From Patescibacteria group bacterium (GTDB lineage Bacteria > Patescibacteriota > Minisyncoccia > Phycocordibacterales > UBA918): a stretch of 58,511 bases of DNA. The DNA lies in assembly GCA_019745315.1 (NCBI GenBank), contig JAIETH010000001.1:257295-315805 (forward strand), written 5' to 3'. The notes beneath the pieces were generated by a model. It did no database searches. It saw nothing but the letters and a program-made list of their open reading frames with translations, and was not told the DNA's origin. This document shows positions 31,830-41,584 of this stretch, piece by piece. Position 1 is the stretch's first letter. Each line of letters begins with the position of its first letter. The position numbers and the translations under genes are program-made.

Positions 31830-33308
31830 TTACTCTTTCTCTTCTTTATTTTCCTCCTTCTTAGGACGCATTAATGGAAAGAGTTGTACTTCTCGAAGTG
31901 GCTTATCAACTAAGAATGCAAAGAATCTCTCTCCGAAGCCGAAACCACATGTTGGTGGCATACCGTATTCGAGCATGTCGACAAATTCCCATTCAGGCAT
32001 CATCGCCTCATCGTCTCCTGCCGCAAGGAGTCCTTGCTGCACCTCAAAGCGTGCGCGCTGATCAAGAGGATCATTGAGCTCACTGTATCCACGTCCTACT
32101 TCGCTTCCCGCAATAATAGGTTGGAACATTTCTACAGTATTCCCGTCAGCTCGTGCTTTCGCAAGTGGTGCAACCAGTTTTGGATGATGCACGAGGAAAG
32201 CTGGGCCAGCAATATTCTTGCGGCAATACTTCCAGAGCGTATCCATCAAACGTTCACGATTCTTTCCTTCATACTTCACACCAAGCTCACGAAGCTTTGA
32301 CTCCATGTCGCTCTCTGACGCACTATAAATATCAATACCTGTCTGTTTTTTTATTTCTTCACCATAATCAATCTCCGGCCATTCAGCACTCAAATCAAAT
32401 GTATGCCCACGCGCGGTGAATTCTGTTTTTCCAAATACTTCTGTCGCAACCGTTCGATACAGATCCTGAACAAGTTTCATACCATCCTTATAATCCGCAA
32501 AGGCAAGGTAAAATTCCATATTGGTAAACTCTTGCAGGTGCTCAGGACTCGTTCCTTCGTTTCGGTATGCGCGACCAATTTCAAATGTTTTTGGAAAACC
32601 AGCAGCCATCAATCGCTTCTGCCATAGCTCTCCAATTGAGATACGCATAAACACATCCATATCGAAATCATTGTGATGTGTTTTAAATGGACGCGCTTCT
32701 GCTCCGCCGGTGGTTACCTCAAGTGTCGGAGTTTCAACCTCAAGAAAACCATGTGACTTCATGAAGTTTCGTACTGAATCCCAAAAGAGTGCTTTTTGTG
32801 CAAAGAGTGCACGCAAATCACCATCTTGCAGCAGATCAAGATATCGCTTACGGTAGCGCTCCTCAGAATCTTCAATGCCATACCACTCACTTGGAACAGC
32901 TTGGAGGGCTTTTGTGAGAATGCTCCACGAAAGAACTTTTATTGTTTTCTCACCACGCTTTGTAACAAAAGGAATTCCCTTTACCTCAATGAAGTCACTC
33001 GGATCAATTGCATCAGTAAAAAGTGTGTATGAGTCTTCTCCGATATCATCTTTCCCAATAAAAATTTGGATGCGTCCAAACCCATCAAAAATATCAGCAA
33101 ACGTTGATCCTCCGTGACGACGGAGTGACATAATCCGTCCTGCGATCACCGTCTCCGTCTCGCTTTCTACAAAAGAATCGAATTCAGAAATAACATCAGC
33201 GATCGTATGTGTACGCTGGCTTTTTGATGGGTATGGATTACAACCTGCGTCACGCAACAACTCTAGTTTACGCTCGCGCTCTTTTTGTATCTCTTCTTTT
33301 GATGACAT
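31830..33308 (-). CDS. lysS: Lysyl-tRNA synthetase, class II
   Basis: 492 aa. OB-fold N-domain (VIAGRIMSLRRHGGSTFADIFD), catalytic core with YRKRYLDLL, motif 2 EIGRAYRNEGTSPEHLQEFTNMEFY and motif 3 YGMPPTCGFGFGERFFAFLV. The class II motif 3 Gly-x-Gly-x-Gly-x-x-Arg reads GFGFGERF here. Predicted leaderless, single-gene unit. Confidence 0.95.
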   Translation of the reverse strand: MSSKEEIQKERERKLELLRDAGCNPYPSKSQRTHTIADVISEFDSFVESETETVIAGRIMSLRRHGGSTFADIFDGFGRIQIFIGKDDIGEDSYTLFTDAIDPSDFIEVKGIPFVTKRGEKTIKVLSWSILTKALQAVPSEWYGIEDSEERYRKRYLDLLQDGDLRALFAQKALFWDSVRNFMKSHGFLEVETPTLEVTTGGAEARPFKTHHNDFDMDVFMRISIGELWQKRLMAAGFPKTFEIGRAYRNEGTSPEHLQEFTNMEFYLAFADYKDGMKLVQDLYRTVATEVFGKTEFTARGHTFDLSAEWPEIDYGEEIKKQTGIDIYSASESDMESKLRELGVKYEGKNRERLMDTLWKYCRKNIAGPAFLVHHPKLVAPLAKARADGNTVEMFQPIIAGSEVGRGYSELNDPLDQRARFEVQQGLLAAGDDEAMMPEWEFVDMLEYGMPPTCGFGFGERFFAFLVDKPLREVQLFPLMRPKKEENKEEKE

Positions 33309-33316
33309 ATGTATGT

Positions 33317-33345
33317 ATCCTACCTTGAGACAGAGTAAAATTCAA
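33317..33345 (-). promoter_or_regulatory. lysS promoter (leaderless type)
   Basis: Minus strand TTGAAT (33345-33340), 17-bp spacer, TAGGAT (33322-33317), 8 nt to the ATG. The -35 directly abuts the greA terminator. Confidence 0.65.
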
Positions 33346-33387
33346 AGAGAAAAGAAAAGACCGCGGAAGCGGTCTTTTCTTTTCTCT
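33346..33387 (-). terminator. greA terminator
   Basis: A 19-bp perfect stem (AGAGAAAAGAAAAGACCGC and its complement) with a GGAA loop, T-rich on the 3' arm of the minus strand. It begins at the greA stop. Confidence 0.85.
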
Positions 33388-33863
33388 TATTTTACTTCGA
33401 TAACTTTATATGACTGCTTCCCGTTTGGTGTTGTGAATGTAAACGACTCACCTTTGTGCTTTCCCATAAGCGCTTCTCCAAGAGGAGAAAGATATGAAAG
33501 TTTGTGTTCGTGGATATTTGCCTCTTCTGAACCAACGATCGTGTAGATACGATTCTCTTTTTCTCCCTCTCTCTGAATAGTAGCAACTGATCCAAGTCCT
33601 ACAACAACACTTGCCTTCTTGTCTCCAACAACAATTTTTGCTTCTTTGATGACGCGCTCAAGGTGTTGAATTCGCTCCTCAATAGCTGCCTGCATGTCAC
33701 GAGCTTCTTGGTACTCAGCATTTTCTGAAAGGTCTCCAAGGCTTCGGGCATATTCGAGAGACTCCGCAACCTCTTTTCGCCGTGTCGTCCGTAGATACTC
33801 TAACTCCTTTTTTAATTCCTCAAACTTTTCAGGTGTAAGAAATGCATCGTGTGAGTCGCTCAT
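33387..33863 (-). CDS. greA: Transcription elongation factor GreA
   Basis: 158 aa. N-terminal coiled coil with the tip acidic residues (LGDLSENAEYQEARDMQ; the DxxE pair rescues backtracked polymerase) and the C-terminal FKBP-like domain (YTIVGSEEANIHEHKLSYLSPLGEALMGKHKGE). Start at 33863 chosen at MSDSHD, in the usual place before the first helix. Confidence 0.95.
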   Translation of the reverse strand: MSDSHDAFLTPEKFEELKKELEYLRTTRRKEVAESLEYARSLGDLSENAEYQEARDMQAAIEERIQHLERVIKEAKIVVGDKKASVVVGLGSVATIQREGEKENRIYTIVGSEEANIHEHKLSYLSPLGEALMGKHKGESFTFTTPNGKQSYKVIEVK

Positions 33864-33925
33864 AGTATTTTGCAATGAATAGTGCGTACATTATACGTAC
33901 CAATCACAGGGAGTCAAATGAGTCC

Positions 33926-35614
33926 TTATTCTTCCTCCGTGTAAAGATCCGTAAAATACTCAGGCGTATTATCGCGCATCCATGTAAAAAACTGACTCAT
34001 AATTGGAGACGCGCCAAAGAGGTTTGCGTACGGTCCCCGCTCCATAAGTAAAAGAAAAGCGTACTTTGGTTTTTCATATGGATAAAAACCAACCACCCAT
34101 GAATTTACATATTTCTTTTGTGCATCAAGCTCAGCAGTTCCAGTTTTTCCTCCAAACGACATATCTCCCCGCTTCAGTGCTCGTGCAGTACCATCTTCTG
34201 CAGCGAGCTTCATGCCTTCGTGAATAACGCGAAGCGAAGATGGTGCAATAGGAAGTGCTATCGGAGTATTTTTTTCTCCCGCAACAATATATGGTGTATG
34301 CAATGTGCCACCATTGGCAATAGCAGCATACGCACGAAGCGCAGCGAGCGGTGTTGTTTGGAAACTAAATTGCCCAATTGATGTGTGATATGTATCTCCG
34401 AGACGCCATTCTTCATCGAGCCTTTCTTTTTTCCATGCAGGAGTTGGAATCAATCCATGCTCTTCTCCCCCAAGTGTAATTCCTGTCGGCTCATCAAATC
34501 CAAAGGCGTGCATATACTTACTTATTTTTTCGATACCAAGACCCTTCTGATCACCAAATCCTCCACCAATAACATAGAAATAGACATTTGATGATACCTG
34601 GATGGCGGTACGCATCGTTACAGCTCCGTGTGCCTTCCAATCAGAAAATACTGACGGACGCGATGGCGTGTAGGGATTCGGCACTGTGAGTGCCCCAGTA
34701 CTCACAATCACTTTGTTTGGATCAATAATATTTTCTTCAAGCGCAGCGAGCGCCATAAACGGCTTCACAATAGAACCTGGCGTATACAACCCCGAAATAA
34801 CTTTATTGAGAAACGGCAAACGTTCATCATCATTGTATGAATCAATTTCTTCACTCGATCCCCGAGTCATAACCTCCGGATCAAATGAGGGGTAGCTCAC
34901 CATCGTAAGGATTTCTCCCGTTTCAACATCCATAATTGCAGCGGCACCACTTCTAAAGTTTGCCTTTGCAGCTGACGTTGCAATATGGTCATAGAGCGCT
35001 TCTGTAAGCTCTGCATCAATCGTCAAGGTAATCGGCTCACCACTTTCTGGCATATGAACTATGTGCTCAGACACAAGATTTCCTAATGCATCTACTTCAA
35101 AAAGGCGTTCTCCATTTTTTCCTTTCAAGACATCTTCATATGCTGACTCTACCCCTCCTTGCCCTACATAGTCAGTACGAAAATAAAAACCTGAGCTATC
35201 TTTACGTGGATAATTTACATACCCAAGCACTTGCCCAAGCCCTCGTCTATCTGTGTACACACGTTCTGCAAAATCTCGAGAAGCTTCGCCTTCCGCATTC
35301 CACGCCAAGCGTTCTCCCTTTCTGTCATAGATAACACCGCGCTCTGCAAATATGTATGAAGTATCCAAGCGATTGTTTGCACTCCTATCTGCATACTCCT
35401 TCCCTTCTATTATTTGAAGTTTAAAAAGTTGTCCCAAGAAAATCAGTGCGATGAGCGAGAAAAATCCCCCCACAGCAAAAAGTCCTTTATAGGAAATAGG
35501 CATTTCCAATCGGCCCTCGAGCCGTCCTCGATTAAAGTCAGGAAGATTTGAGGAGTCAACAAGAATTTCATCAAAATCTATTGGGGTTATTTTCTTTTTT
35601 TTAAAAAAACGCAT
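33926..35614 (-). CDS. mrdA: Penicillin-binding protein 2 (elongasome transpeptidase)
   Basis: 562 aa. N-terminal membrane helix (about 47-66), pedestal, and transpeptidase motifs: SxxK as TPGSIVKPFMALAAL, SxN in QVSSNVYFYVIG, KTG in FGGKTGTAELDA. It is last in an mreB-mreC-mreD-like-mrdA run, which assigns it to lateral wall synthesis. Confidence 0.93.
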   Translation of the reverse strand: MRFFKKKKITPIDFDEILVDSSNLPDFNRGRLEGRLEMPISYKGLFAVGGFFSLIALIFLGQLFKLQIIEGKEYADRSANNRLDTSYIFAERGVIYDRKGERLAWNAEGEASRDFAERVYTDRRGLGQVLGYVNYPRKDSSGFYFRTDYVGQGGVESAYEDVLKGKNGERLFEVDALGNLVSEHIVHMPESGEPITLTIDAELTEALYDHIATSAAKANFRSGAAAIMDVETGEILTMVSYPSFDPEVMTRGSSEEIDSYNDDERLPFLNKVISGLYTPGSIVKPFMALAALEENIIDPNKVIVSTGALTVPNPYTPSRPSVFSDWKAHGAVTMRTAIQVSSNVYFYVIGGGFGDQKGLGIEKISKYMHAFGFDEPTGITLGGEEHGLIPTPAWKKERLDEEWRLGDTYHTSIGQFSFQTTPLAALRAYAAIANGGTLHTPYIVAGEKNTPIALPIAPSSLRVIHEGMKLAAEDGTARALKRGDMSFGGKTGTAELDAQKKYVNSWVVGFYPYEKPKYAFLLLMERGPYANLFGASPIMSQFFTWMRDNTPEYFTDLYTEEE

Positions 35615-35632
35615 AGACGTGAGGTGTGCTCA

Positions 35633-35893
35633 TTATATTTTTTTTGAAACATTTGTATATCCACGAATATAAAAAACGCCAACGCACATACAGAGCGCTA
35701 TAAGTGTGTAGATACACGGAAACGGAAGATCAAAGGCGCGTACACCATAACTTGCATCAAGCAATACGCCGAGAACAATAAGCTCAAGAGGAAATGTAAA
35801 CCGTAAGGCATATATCATACTGCCTAAAAGATAGACCCAGAATGGGAGAAAGAAAGCTACGCCGAGAAGTACTATGTATGCACCTATTCGCAT
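35633..35893 (-). CDS. mreD: MreD-like small membrane protein
   Basis: 86 aa from the ATG at 35893. Three hydrophobic helices (8-25, 33-52, 60-75). Shorter than typical MreD (about 160 aa). The call rests on its place between mreC and mrdA and on the all-membrane pattern; sequence similarity to MreD is not evident by eye. Confidence 0.55.
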   Translation of the reverse strand: MRIGAYIVLLGVAFFLPFWVYLLGSMIYALRFTFPLELIVLGVLLDASYGVRAFDLPFPCIYTLIALCMCVGVFYIRGYTNVSKKI

Positions 35894-35894
35894 G

Positions 35895-36830
35895 TTACGG
35901 AGTCGTTGATGATGTGGTACCCAGTAAATCTGGGATAATGAGCACATCTTCTTTAAGTAACTCTTCACTCAAAATTCCAAGCGCCGAAGACGTACTGTGC
36001 GCTCGCGCATCTCTCAGTATTGCGACAGCATCTTCATACGGTATATGCTCTGTCACATCTTTTTCAACGCTTACCGTACGCAATGATGAGAGAGCTTCTT
36101 TTTGAACTATAAAACCATACTGCTCGGGATTAGACGGGACAGATTCAATGTATGCAATTTCTCCATAGATATCGGTATTCCCAACAGGCACAGTCACAAC
36201 GTCGCCTACCGTCAACGGAACCCCTTGGGGGACTGATACACGCAATACGCCACCCCCCTGACCTTCTGCGCGTGCAAAAACACGAGCTCCGTGTATAAAG
36301 ACCGGCGTTTCAATATCAGGAGTTGAAAATAATACAACGATAGAACTATGAGAAAACACGCGAGCAACAGTACCAATTGGTACATTATGTACATATACAA
36401 ACGCTGATTCTTTTATACCTCCATCCTGCCCACGATTAAGTACGATTGTGTCATAGGGAGTATCGTTTGGATGGCGCACAACATCTGCAAGAATACGTGA
36501 CGTTCCATGCTCTGATTCTTTTCGTAATGAGAGAATTTCTTCTTCGAGCACCTTAAGTCGCTGCGCATCGTAGATCGCTGTATTCATATCCTCTTTGAGA
36601 TCTTCAATCTCACGCGCGAGTTCCGCACGAGTCGTAAAAAAAGAAGAAACGGGAGACATGCTGTCCCCTATCCAAACTCGAATAGAATAGAATGGTCGCA
36701 TAAGATACGAACCCACGACTCCGAGCGGGGCGCTAAAAAAATACAGAAGAATAATGGCGCATACGAATGCAGCGCCATAATATCGTATGGTATACACCTG
36801 ACTAGAACGCTGCCGAGAATTCATTCTCAT
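35895..36830 (-). CDS. mreC: Rod shape-determining protein MreC
   Basis: 311 aa. N-terminal membrane helix (15-33), coiled coil (70-105, LAREIEDLKEDMNTAIYDAQRL) and the MreC beta-barrel pair with IVLNRGQDGGIKESAFVYV and VGDVVTVPVGNTDIYGEIAYI. Links MreB to the cell-wall synthases in the periplasm-like space. Its 5' end overlaps the mreB 3' end by 29 nt. Confidence 0.9.
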   Translation of the reverse strand: MRMNSRQRSSQVYTIRYYGAAFVCAIILLYFFSAPLGVVGSYLMRPFYSIRVWIGDSMSPVSSFFTTRAELAREIEDLKEDMNTAIYDAQRLKVLEEEILSLRKESEHGTSRILADVVRHPNDTPYDTIVLNRGQDGGIKESAFVYVHNVPIGTVARVFSHSSIVVLFSTPDIETPVFIHGARVFARAEGQGGGVLRVSVPQGVPLTVGDVVTVPVGNTDIYGEIAYIESVPSNPEQYGFIVQKEALSSLRTVSVEKDVTEHIPYEDAVAILRDARAHSTSSALGILSEELLKEDVLIIPDLLGTTSSTTP

Positions 36831-37872
36831 TGTCTATAAGTACTTCATTAAATCTCTCAAGATTCTCAAGGATAATACCCGTACCGCGCACTACAGAGGT
36901 AAGTGGGTCAGGAACAATATGCACCGTTACCTGGAGAGCCTCTTCAAGTAGCTGAGCCACCCCTGGAATCAACGCCCCGCCACCAGAGAGGAATATTCCT
37001 CGCTGCATCACATCAGCAAGTATTTCAGGAGGTGTACGCTCGAGAACGTCTCGCACGGCTTCTATGATTGAATCTATAGAATGTGATATCGCCTCTCGCA
37101 CATCAGCATCCGTTATCATCACCTCTCGAGGGAGACCAGTTACCACATCACGACCTCGCACCACTGTTTCCTTGGCAGTGTCTAAGCGCATAATCGACGC
37201 AAGAAGTATTTTTAAATCTTCTGCAGTCCTGTCGCCTATCAGTACTTTAAAGTGATCTCGGATATAACTTGTTACGTTATCATCGAGCGTATCACCAGCA
37301 ATACGCAAGTTTCGTGACACAACAATGCCGTTGAGAGAAATAATAGCTATATCGGTCGTACCACCACCTATATCGATGATCATATTGCCTACAGGCATAT
37401 GCACGGGGAGCTTTGCGCCAATTGCTGCAGCCATAGGCTCTTCTACAAGAAGTACTTCGCGTGCTCCTGCATTTTTTGCAGCGTCACGCGCTGCGCGCAT
37501 TTCAACATTAGTAATACCTGAAGGAACACCAATCAATACGCGAGGTCCTATGATCGAACGAGAATCATTCCGTATTTTTCCAATAACATACGCAAGAAGC
37601 TCTTCGGTCATTTCAAAGTCAGAGATCACGCCATCAACGAGAGGTCGCACAACTTTTATATGTGCAGGCGTACGGCCAAGCATGTTTTTTGCACTCTTCC
37701 CAACAGCAACCAACTGACCTGTTTTAGTATTAAGCGCAACCATCGTAGGTTCATTAAGAACCACGCCTTTATTACGCTGGTATACCAAAGTATTTGCAGT
37801 ACCAAGATCAATCCCGATATCAGTCGAGAGAGCAGCAAATATTCTACCTAATAGACGCCTAATTTTGTTCAT
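36802..37872 (-). CDS. mreB: Rod shape-determining protein MreB (first of two)
   Basis: 356 aa actin-like ATPase: phosphate-1 DIGIDLGTANTLVY, connect-1 PSGITNVEMRAARDAA with VEEPMAAAIG, phosphate-2 MIIDIGGGTTDIAIISL, adenosine motif GIFLSGGGALIPG. Membrane-associated filament guiding elongation. Begins the mreB-C-D-mrdA operon, its ATG at the proS stop. A paralogue lies at 46133. Confidence 0.95.
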   Translation of the reverse strand: MNKIRRLLGRIFAALSTDIGIDLGTANTLVYQRNKGVVLNEPTMVALNTKTGQLVAVGKSAKNMLGRTPAHIKVVRPLVDGVISDFEMTEELLAYVIGKIRNDSRSIIGPRVLIGVPSGITNVEMRAARDAAKNAGAREVLLVEEPMAAAIGAKLPVHMPVGNMIIDIGGGTTDIAIISLNGIVVSRNLRIAGDTLDDNVTSYIRDHFKVLIGDRTAEDLKILLASIMRLDTAKETVVRGRDVVTGLPREVMITDADVREAISHSIDSIIEAVRDVLERTPPEILADVMQRGIFLSGGGALIPGVAQLLEEALQVTVHIVPDPLTSVVRGTGIILENLERFNEVLIDNENEFSAAF

Positions 37873-39134
37873 TATCCCTGATATTCTCTACCACCAACCA
37901 TACTATAGAGCTCTTCTTCAGATAGGAATGTTACTACCCCTGTCTTTCGCTCAACTACTTCAAAACGTCCTTCTTCTTTTGTTTTTTTACTTATCACGAC
38001 TCGATACGGAAGACCAATGAGGTCACTATCTGCAAACTTTTCACCTGGACGAGCGTCTCTATCATCAAACAAAACTTCAATTCCTTTATCTTTAAGAGAT
38101 GCATACACTCCATCAGCATATTCGCGAAGTTCTGTATCGTCTCCCAAAAGTCCCACAAGATGAACTTTGAATGGCGCAACTGTCGTAGGCCAGACAATTC
38201 CTTTTTCGTCAGCCAATGCCTCAACAATAACACCCATAAGTCGAGTGATCCCGATACCAAAACATCCCATAATTGGATGGACACTCTCTCCTTCTTTATT
38301 TTTGTACGTCACATTGAAGTCCTGTGCGTATTTTGTACCGAGATCAAAAATATTTCCTACCTCTGAAGCTTTCGCGCGCGAAAGCACTCCTTGATTACAG
38401 CGCGTACATTCGTCTCCTTCGTTTTGAGTAGAAACTTCTACGTTTGTACAGTACGAACAGGTGTCACAGTACAAAATGTCGTCTTCTCCGGCATCTGTAA
38501 GTACCATAAATTCATACGAAAGCTTCTTTGTGAATGCTCCTCCTGAAGCCTCTGTTGCCTTTGCAACAAGACCAAGGCGACTATAGACACGCAAGTATGC
38601 TTCTTTTGCCTCCGCATAAAAACGATCAAAGTCTTCTTGAGTTTCGTGAAATGAATACATATCTTTCATGCTGAACTCTCGTCCACGCATGATGCCGCTT
38701 TTAGCACGAAGCTCGTCGCGATACTTTTGTCCGATTTGATAAATTGCAACAGGAAGATCTTTGTACGAAGTCGCATACTCACCTGCAATCGGTGTCACGA
38801 TCTCTTCTTCGCTTTGTCCAACAGTATATTCTTTTTCAGTTCGACTTTGAATTTTAAAGACTACGTCGACATTGTCCCACGCTCCGGTTTGTTTCCATGG
38901 TTCACTTGGATGGAGTGTTGCCATGCGAATCTCTTGTCCGCCAATAGCATCCATCTCCTCGCGCACAATACGTTCAATATTTTCAAGAACACGTCGCCCG
39001 AGTGGTAAGTATGAATATACACCCGCCATCTCCTTATGGATGAAGCCAGCACGTATCAGAAGTTGTGCGTTTTTTGATACTTCGTCTTTCGGTGCTTCTT
39101 TTCGAGTCTTCGTAAAAAGTCGTGATTGTCGCAT
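37872..39134 (-). CDS. proS: Prolyl-tRNA synthetase lacking the editing domain
   Basis: 420 aa class-IIa synthetase. GVYSYLPLGRRVLENIE (motif 1), YRDELRAKSGIMRGREFSMKDMYSFH (motif 2) and GCFGIGITRLMGVI (motif 3), then the anticodon domain VHLVGLLGDDTELREY. The long INS editing domain found between motifs 2 and 3 in most bacterial ProRS is absent. A short zinc-ribbon-like CDTCSYC ... CTRC stands before motif 3. The ATG at 39134 is chosen at MRQSRLF, 7 residues inside the open frame. Upstream of mreB, probably co-transcribed. Confidence 0.93.
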   Translation of the reverse strand: MRQSRLFTKTRKEAPKDEVSKNAQLLIRAGFIHKEMAGVYSYLPLGRRVLENIERIVREEMDAIGGQEIRMATLHPSEPWKQTGAWDNVDVVFKIQSRTEKEYTVGQSEEEIVTPIAGEYATSYKDLPVAIYQIGQKYRDELRAKSGIMRGREFSMKDMYSFHETQEDFDRFYAEAKEAYLRVYSRLGLVAKATEASGGAFTKKLSYEFMVLTDAGEDDILYCDTCSYCTNVEVSTQNEGDECTRCNQGVLSRAKASEVGNIFDLGTKYAQDFNVTYKNKEGESVHPIMGCFGIGITRLMGVIVEALADEKGIVWPTTVAPFKVHLVGLLGDDTELREYADGVYASLKDKGIEVLFDDRDARPGEKFADSDLIGLPYRVVISKKTKEEGRFEVVERKTGVVTFLSEEELYSMVGGREYQG

Positions 39135-39198
39135 ATAACCCCATTGTATAGGCAAAGGAAAGTACGGTCAAAAAAGAGCTTTTTTAACCTCAAGTAAC

Positions 39199-40284
39199 CT
39201 AAATAATCTTTGCGATATCGTTAAAGGTCACAAACAACATGAGTGTTATGAGGAGAATGAAACCAACTCCATTCATAACTTGTGCAAATTTAGGAGGAAC
39301 CGGAGAACCTTTTACTGCTTCAATCGCAACAAAGAGGAGTCGTCCACCATCAAGCGCTGGAAACGGCAACAGGTTTATAACAGCAAGATTGAGCGAAATA
39401 AATGCAGTAAAGACCAGAAGAGACGTGAGACCAAAGGAAGCAGCGTCTCCTACCAAGCCCGCAATCCCTACGGGACCAGCTACACTTGAAAAGTCTGCTT
39501 CAAACCGCACGGCATCATAGAGCAATGCACCAAGTCCTACTGCAATAGCGCCGATGCTTTGCACTGTATACACACCTGCGTCATATGCTGCTACATGGAT
39601 CGGTTTACGCACCTCCTCCACAAGACCCATTGTGATACCAATTATTTTTTTCTCAGGATCGTCTTGTGCAATACCTTTCTCTGTATCTACGGTCACATTA
39701 AACATCTCGTCGTTGCGCTCATACGCAAGAGCGACCCTATCGTGAGATTGAATGAATGGAGATACGCTACTTGGTACAAGCTTTGCGGGCATCTCGTTTG
39801 TATCAGCCGCAACAGAAACAATAACGTCACCACTTTGAACACCTGCCTCCTCAGCAGGACTCCCTGGCATAACAGATACCACCACAAGGCGCGCTTGATC
39901 TGACGCATTCTCTTCAGCAACACCTGATTGTGTACCGAGCGCAAACGCAACCGTAAACAAAAGCCATGCAAACAGAATATTCATCGTAACCCCCGCAATA
40001 AGCACGAGTGCCTGCATATACAAAGGACGACTTGAAAACGCGCGGCCCGAGTCCTCACTCGGCTCCTCTGAGGCATCCTCACCATGAATCTTTACAAACC
40101 CCCCAAGAGGAATGAGGTTAAAACTATAGAGTGTCTCCCCTTTTTTCCATCCAAACAAACGCGGGGGGAACCCAATACCAAATTCATCGACGCGCATCTT
40201 TGAAAGTTTGGCAACAAAATAATGCCCCCACTCATGCACAAGCACGAGCACAAAAAGTACGCCAATAAAAAGGAGAATCTGCAT
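39199..40284 (-). CDS. rseP: RseP-type intramembrane zinc metalloprotease
   Basis: 361 aa M50 peptidase. HEWGHYFVAKLSKMRVDEFGIGFPPRLFG carries the HExxH zinc site in the first helix; NLLPFPALDGGRLL provides the third ligand Asp (NxxPxPxLDG). A PDZ domain (about 145-210, VMPGSPAEEAGVQSGDVIVSV) lies between. Cleaves substrates within membranes, as in regulated proteolysis. Six bp downstream of frr. Confidence 0.93.
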   Translation of the reverse strand: MQILLFIGVLFVLVLVHEWGHYFVAKLSKMRVDEFGIGFPPRLFGWKKGETLYSFNLIPLGGFVKIHGEDASEEPSEDSGRAFSSRPLYMQALVLIAGVTMNILFAWLLFTVAFALGTQSGVAEENASDQARLVVVSVMPGSPAEEAGVQSGDVIVSVAADTNEMPAKLVPSSVSPFIQSHDRVALAYERNDEMFNVTVDTEKGIAQDDPEKKIIGITMGLVEEVRKPIHVAAYDAGVYTVQSIGAIAVGLGALLYDAVRFEADFSSVAGPVGIAGLVGDAASFGLTSLLVFTAFISLNLAVINLLPFPALDGGRLLFVAIEAVKGSPVPPKFAQVMNGVGFILLITLMLFVTFNDIAKII

Positions 40285-40289
40285 ATATA

Positions 40290-40841
40290 TTATAGTTGAA
40301 TTTCTGCTTCTTTCTTAGTCAACATCTCATCAAAGCCTCTATTGGCAAGATCAACACGCTTTTGTACGTCTTCCTTAACACGAAACTTATCGTCTTCACT
40401 CATCTCTCCCTCTTTTTCTTTTGCTTCAATATCTTTCATTACTTCATCGCGAGCTTTTCTCACTGCCACACGTGATTCTTCCAATTTTGCTTTTGCAAGC
40501 TTCATTAATTGTACGCGTCGATCACTGGTAAGCTCGGGGAAAATTACTCGAATACCTTTATCATCTGACATGACTGAAACTCCGAGATTGGCGTCCGTAA
40601 TAGCTTTCTCCACAGCCTTAATCTGACCTTTATCCCACAAGGTAATGCGTAGTGTGCGTGCATCCTCATTTCCCACAGAGCCAACCTGTACGAGCGGCAC
40701 TCGTGTTCCATAAGACTCAACATGAACCATATCAAGAAGTGCTGGAGTAGCACGTCCCGTACGTACTGCAGCAAATTCCCTTACAAGCCACTCTTTTGCT
40801 TCGGTAAGTTTTGTATCAAAGTGTTTAAAATCGTATGTCAT
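40290..40841 (-). CDS. frr: Ribosome recycling factor
   Basis: 183 aa, normal RRF length. EFAAVRTGRATPALLDMVHVESYG, LRITLWDKGQIKAVEKAI and the C-terminal KAKLEESRVAVRKARDEVMKDI with EDDKFRVKEDVQKRVD are the family blocks. Frees ribosomes after termination together with EF-G. Co-oriented with rseP. Confidence 0.96.
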   Translation of the reverse strand: MTYDFKHFDTKLTEAKEWLVREFAAVRTGRATPALLDMVHVESYGTRVPLVQVGSVGNEDARTLRITLWDKGQIKAVEKAITDANLGVSVMSDDKGIRVIFPELTSDRRVQLMKLAKAKLEESRVAVRKARDEVMKDIEAKEKEGEMSEDDKFRVKEDVQKRVDLANRGFDEMLTKKEAEIQL

Positions 40842-40887
40842 ACACCCATAATACTACCCTACATGAGAGACAAGTGAAAGAACTGAT

Positions 40888-41529
40888 TTATGCACTCGGA
40901 AGCACAACAGCCAAGTGCTCAAGGAGCATTTTAGGAGATGCACCTCGTTTGCCAATATATCCCTGCACAAATAAAAGTGCACGGAGCGCATCTTCATGCA
41001 CAGAGCGACGTGTATCGCTATAAGTCGCATAAAAATGAGATTCTAACGACATAAGCAACGTATCAGTCCATGCTGAATCTTTATTTTTTATACGCAATGC
41101 AATTTCTTTAAGGCGATCCGCATAACTCATACGCAGAAACGATAGTGCTATATCCGTGTGCTCATCTCTGTGCAGCACTACAATCTCACACCTGGAACGA
41201 AGTGTCGGGAGAATATGTTCAAGCTGAGGAATGATAAGCACAAAGGAACTCGCTTTTGGCGGCTCTTCAAAAAGCTTCAATAGCGCGTTCTGCGCCTCAT
41301 GAGCAACCGCATGTGTATTCAAAATAAATAATCGTCTACCTGCGCCAACGGGTGCTTGAGTAGACCATACTTTCAGCTGACGCACATCATCAATACCAAC
41401 AGTACTGTATGTCAGTTCTTGAATATCGGGATTCCCATACTGATCGTTCTTTGGTATTCCATGGAGTTCGTACGCGTGCGTGCGTGCGTGCTCAAACAAT
41501 CCTACGATGAGGTATGCGTGATGAATCAT
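40888..41529 (-). CDS. holB: DNA polymerase III delta-prime-like clamp-loader subunit
   Basis: 213 aa. VGIDDVRQLKVWSTQAPVGAGRRLFIL, AQNALLKLFEEPPKASSFVLI and ILPTLRSRCEIV are the delta-prime/gamma signatures (including the SRC motif). The P-loop region is reduced (YLIVGLFEHAR), as expected of a non-ATPase subunit. The C-terminal collar domain is short. Confidence 0.85.
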   Translation of the reverse strand: MIHHAYLIVGLFEHARTHAYELHGIPKNDQYGNPDIQELTYSTVGIDDVRQLKVWSTQAPVGAGRRLFILNTHAVAHEAQNALLKLFEEPPKASSFVLIIPQLEHILPTLRSRCEIVVLHRDEHTDIALSFLRMSYADRLKEIALRIKNKDSAWTDTLLMSLESHFYATYSDTRRSVHEDALRALLFVQGYIGKRGASPKMLLEHLAVVLPSA

Positions 41530-41554
41530 GTATCTCAGTATACAAAACTAAACA

Positions 41555-41584
41555 AAAATAACTATTCCAAAGAATAGTTATTTT
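41555..41584 (-). terminator. Terminator of the 41578 gene
   Basis: AAAATAACTATTC-caaa-GAATAGTTATTTT, a perfect 13-bp stem whose first arm overlaps the last codons of the minus-strand gene. It separates that gene from holB. Confidence 0.8.

Noticed and set aside
39160-39180. Short A/T palindrome as rseP terminator
   Set aside because: Only an AAAAAAGAGCTTTTTT self-complement with a tiny stem; too weak to list.
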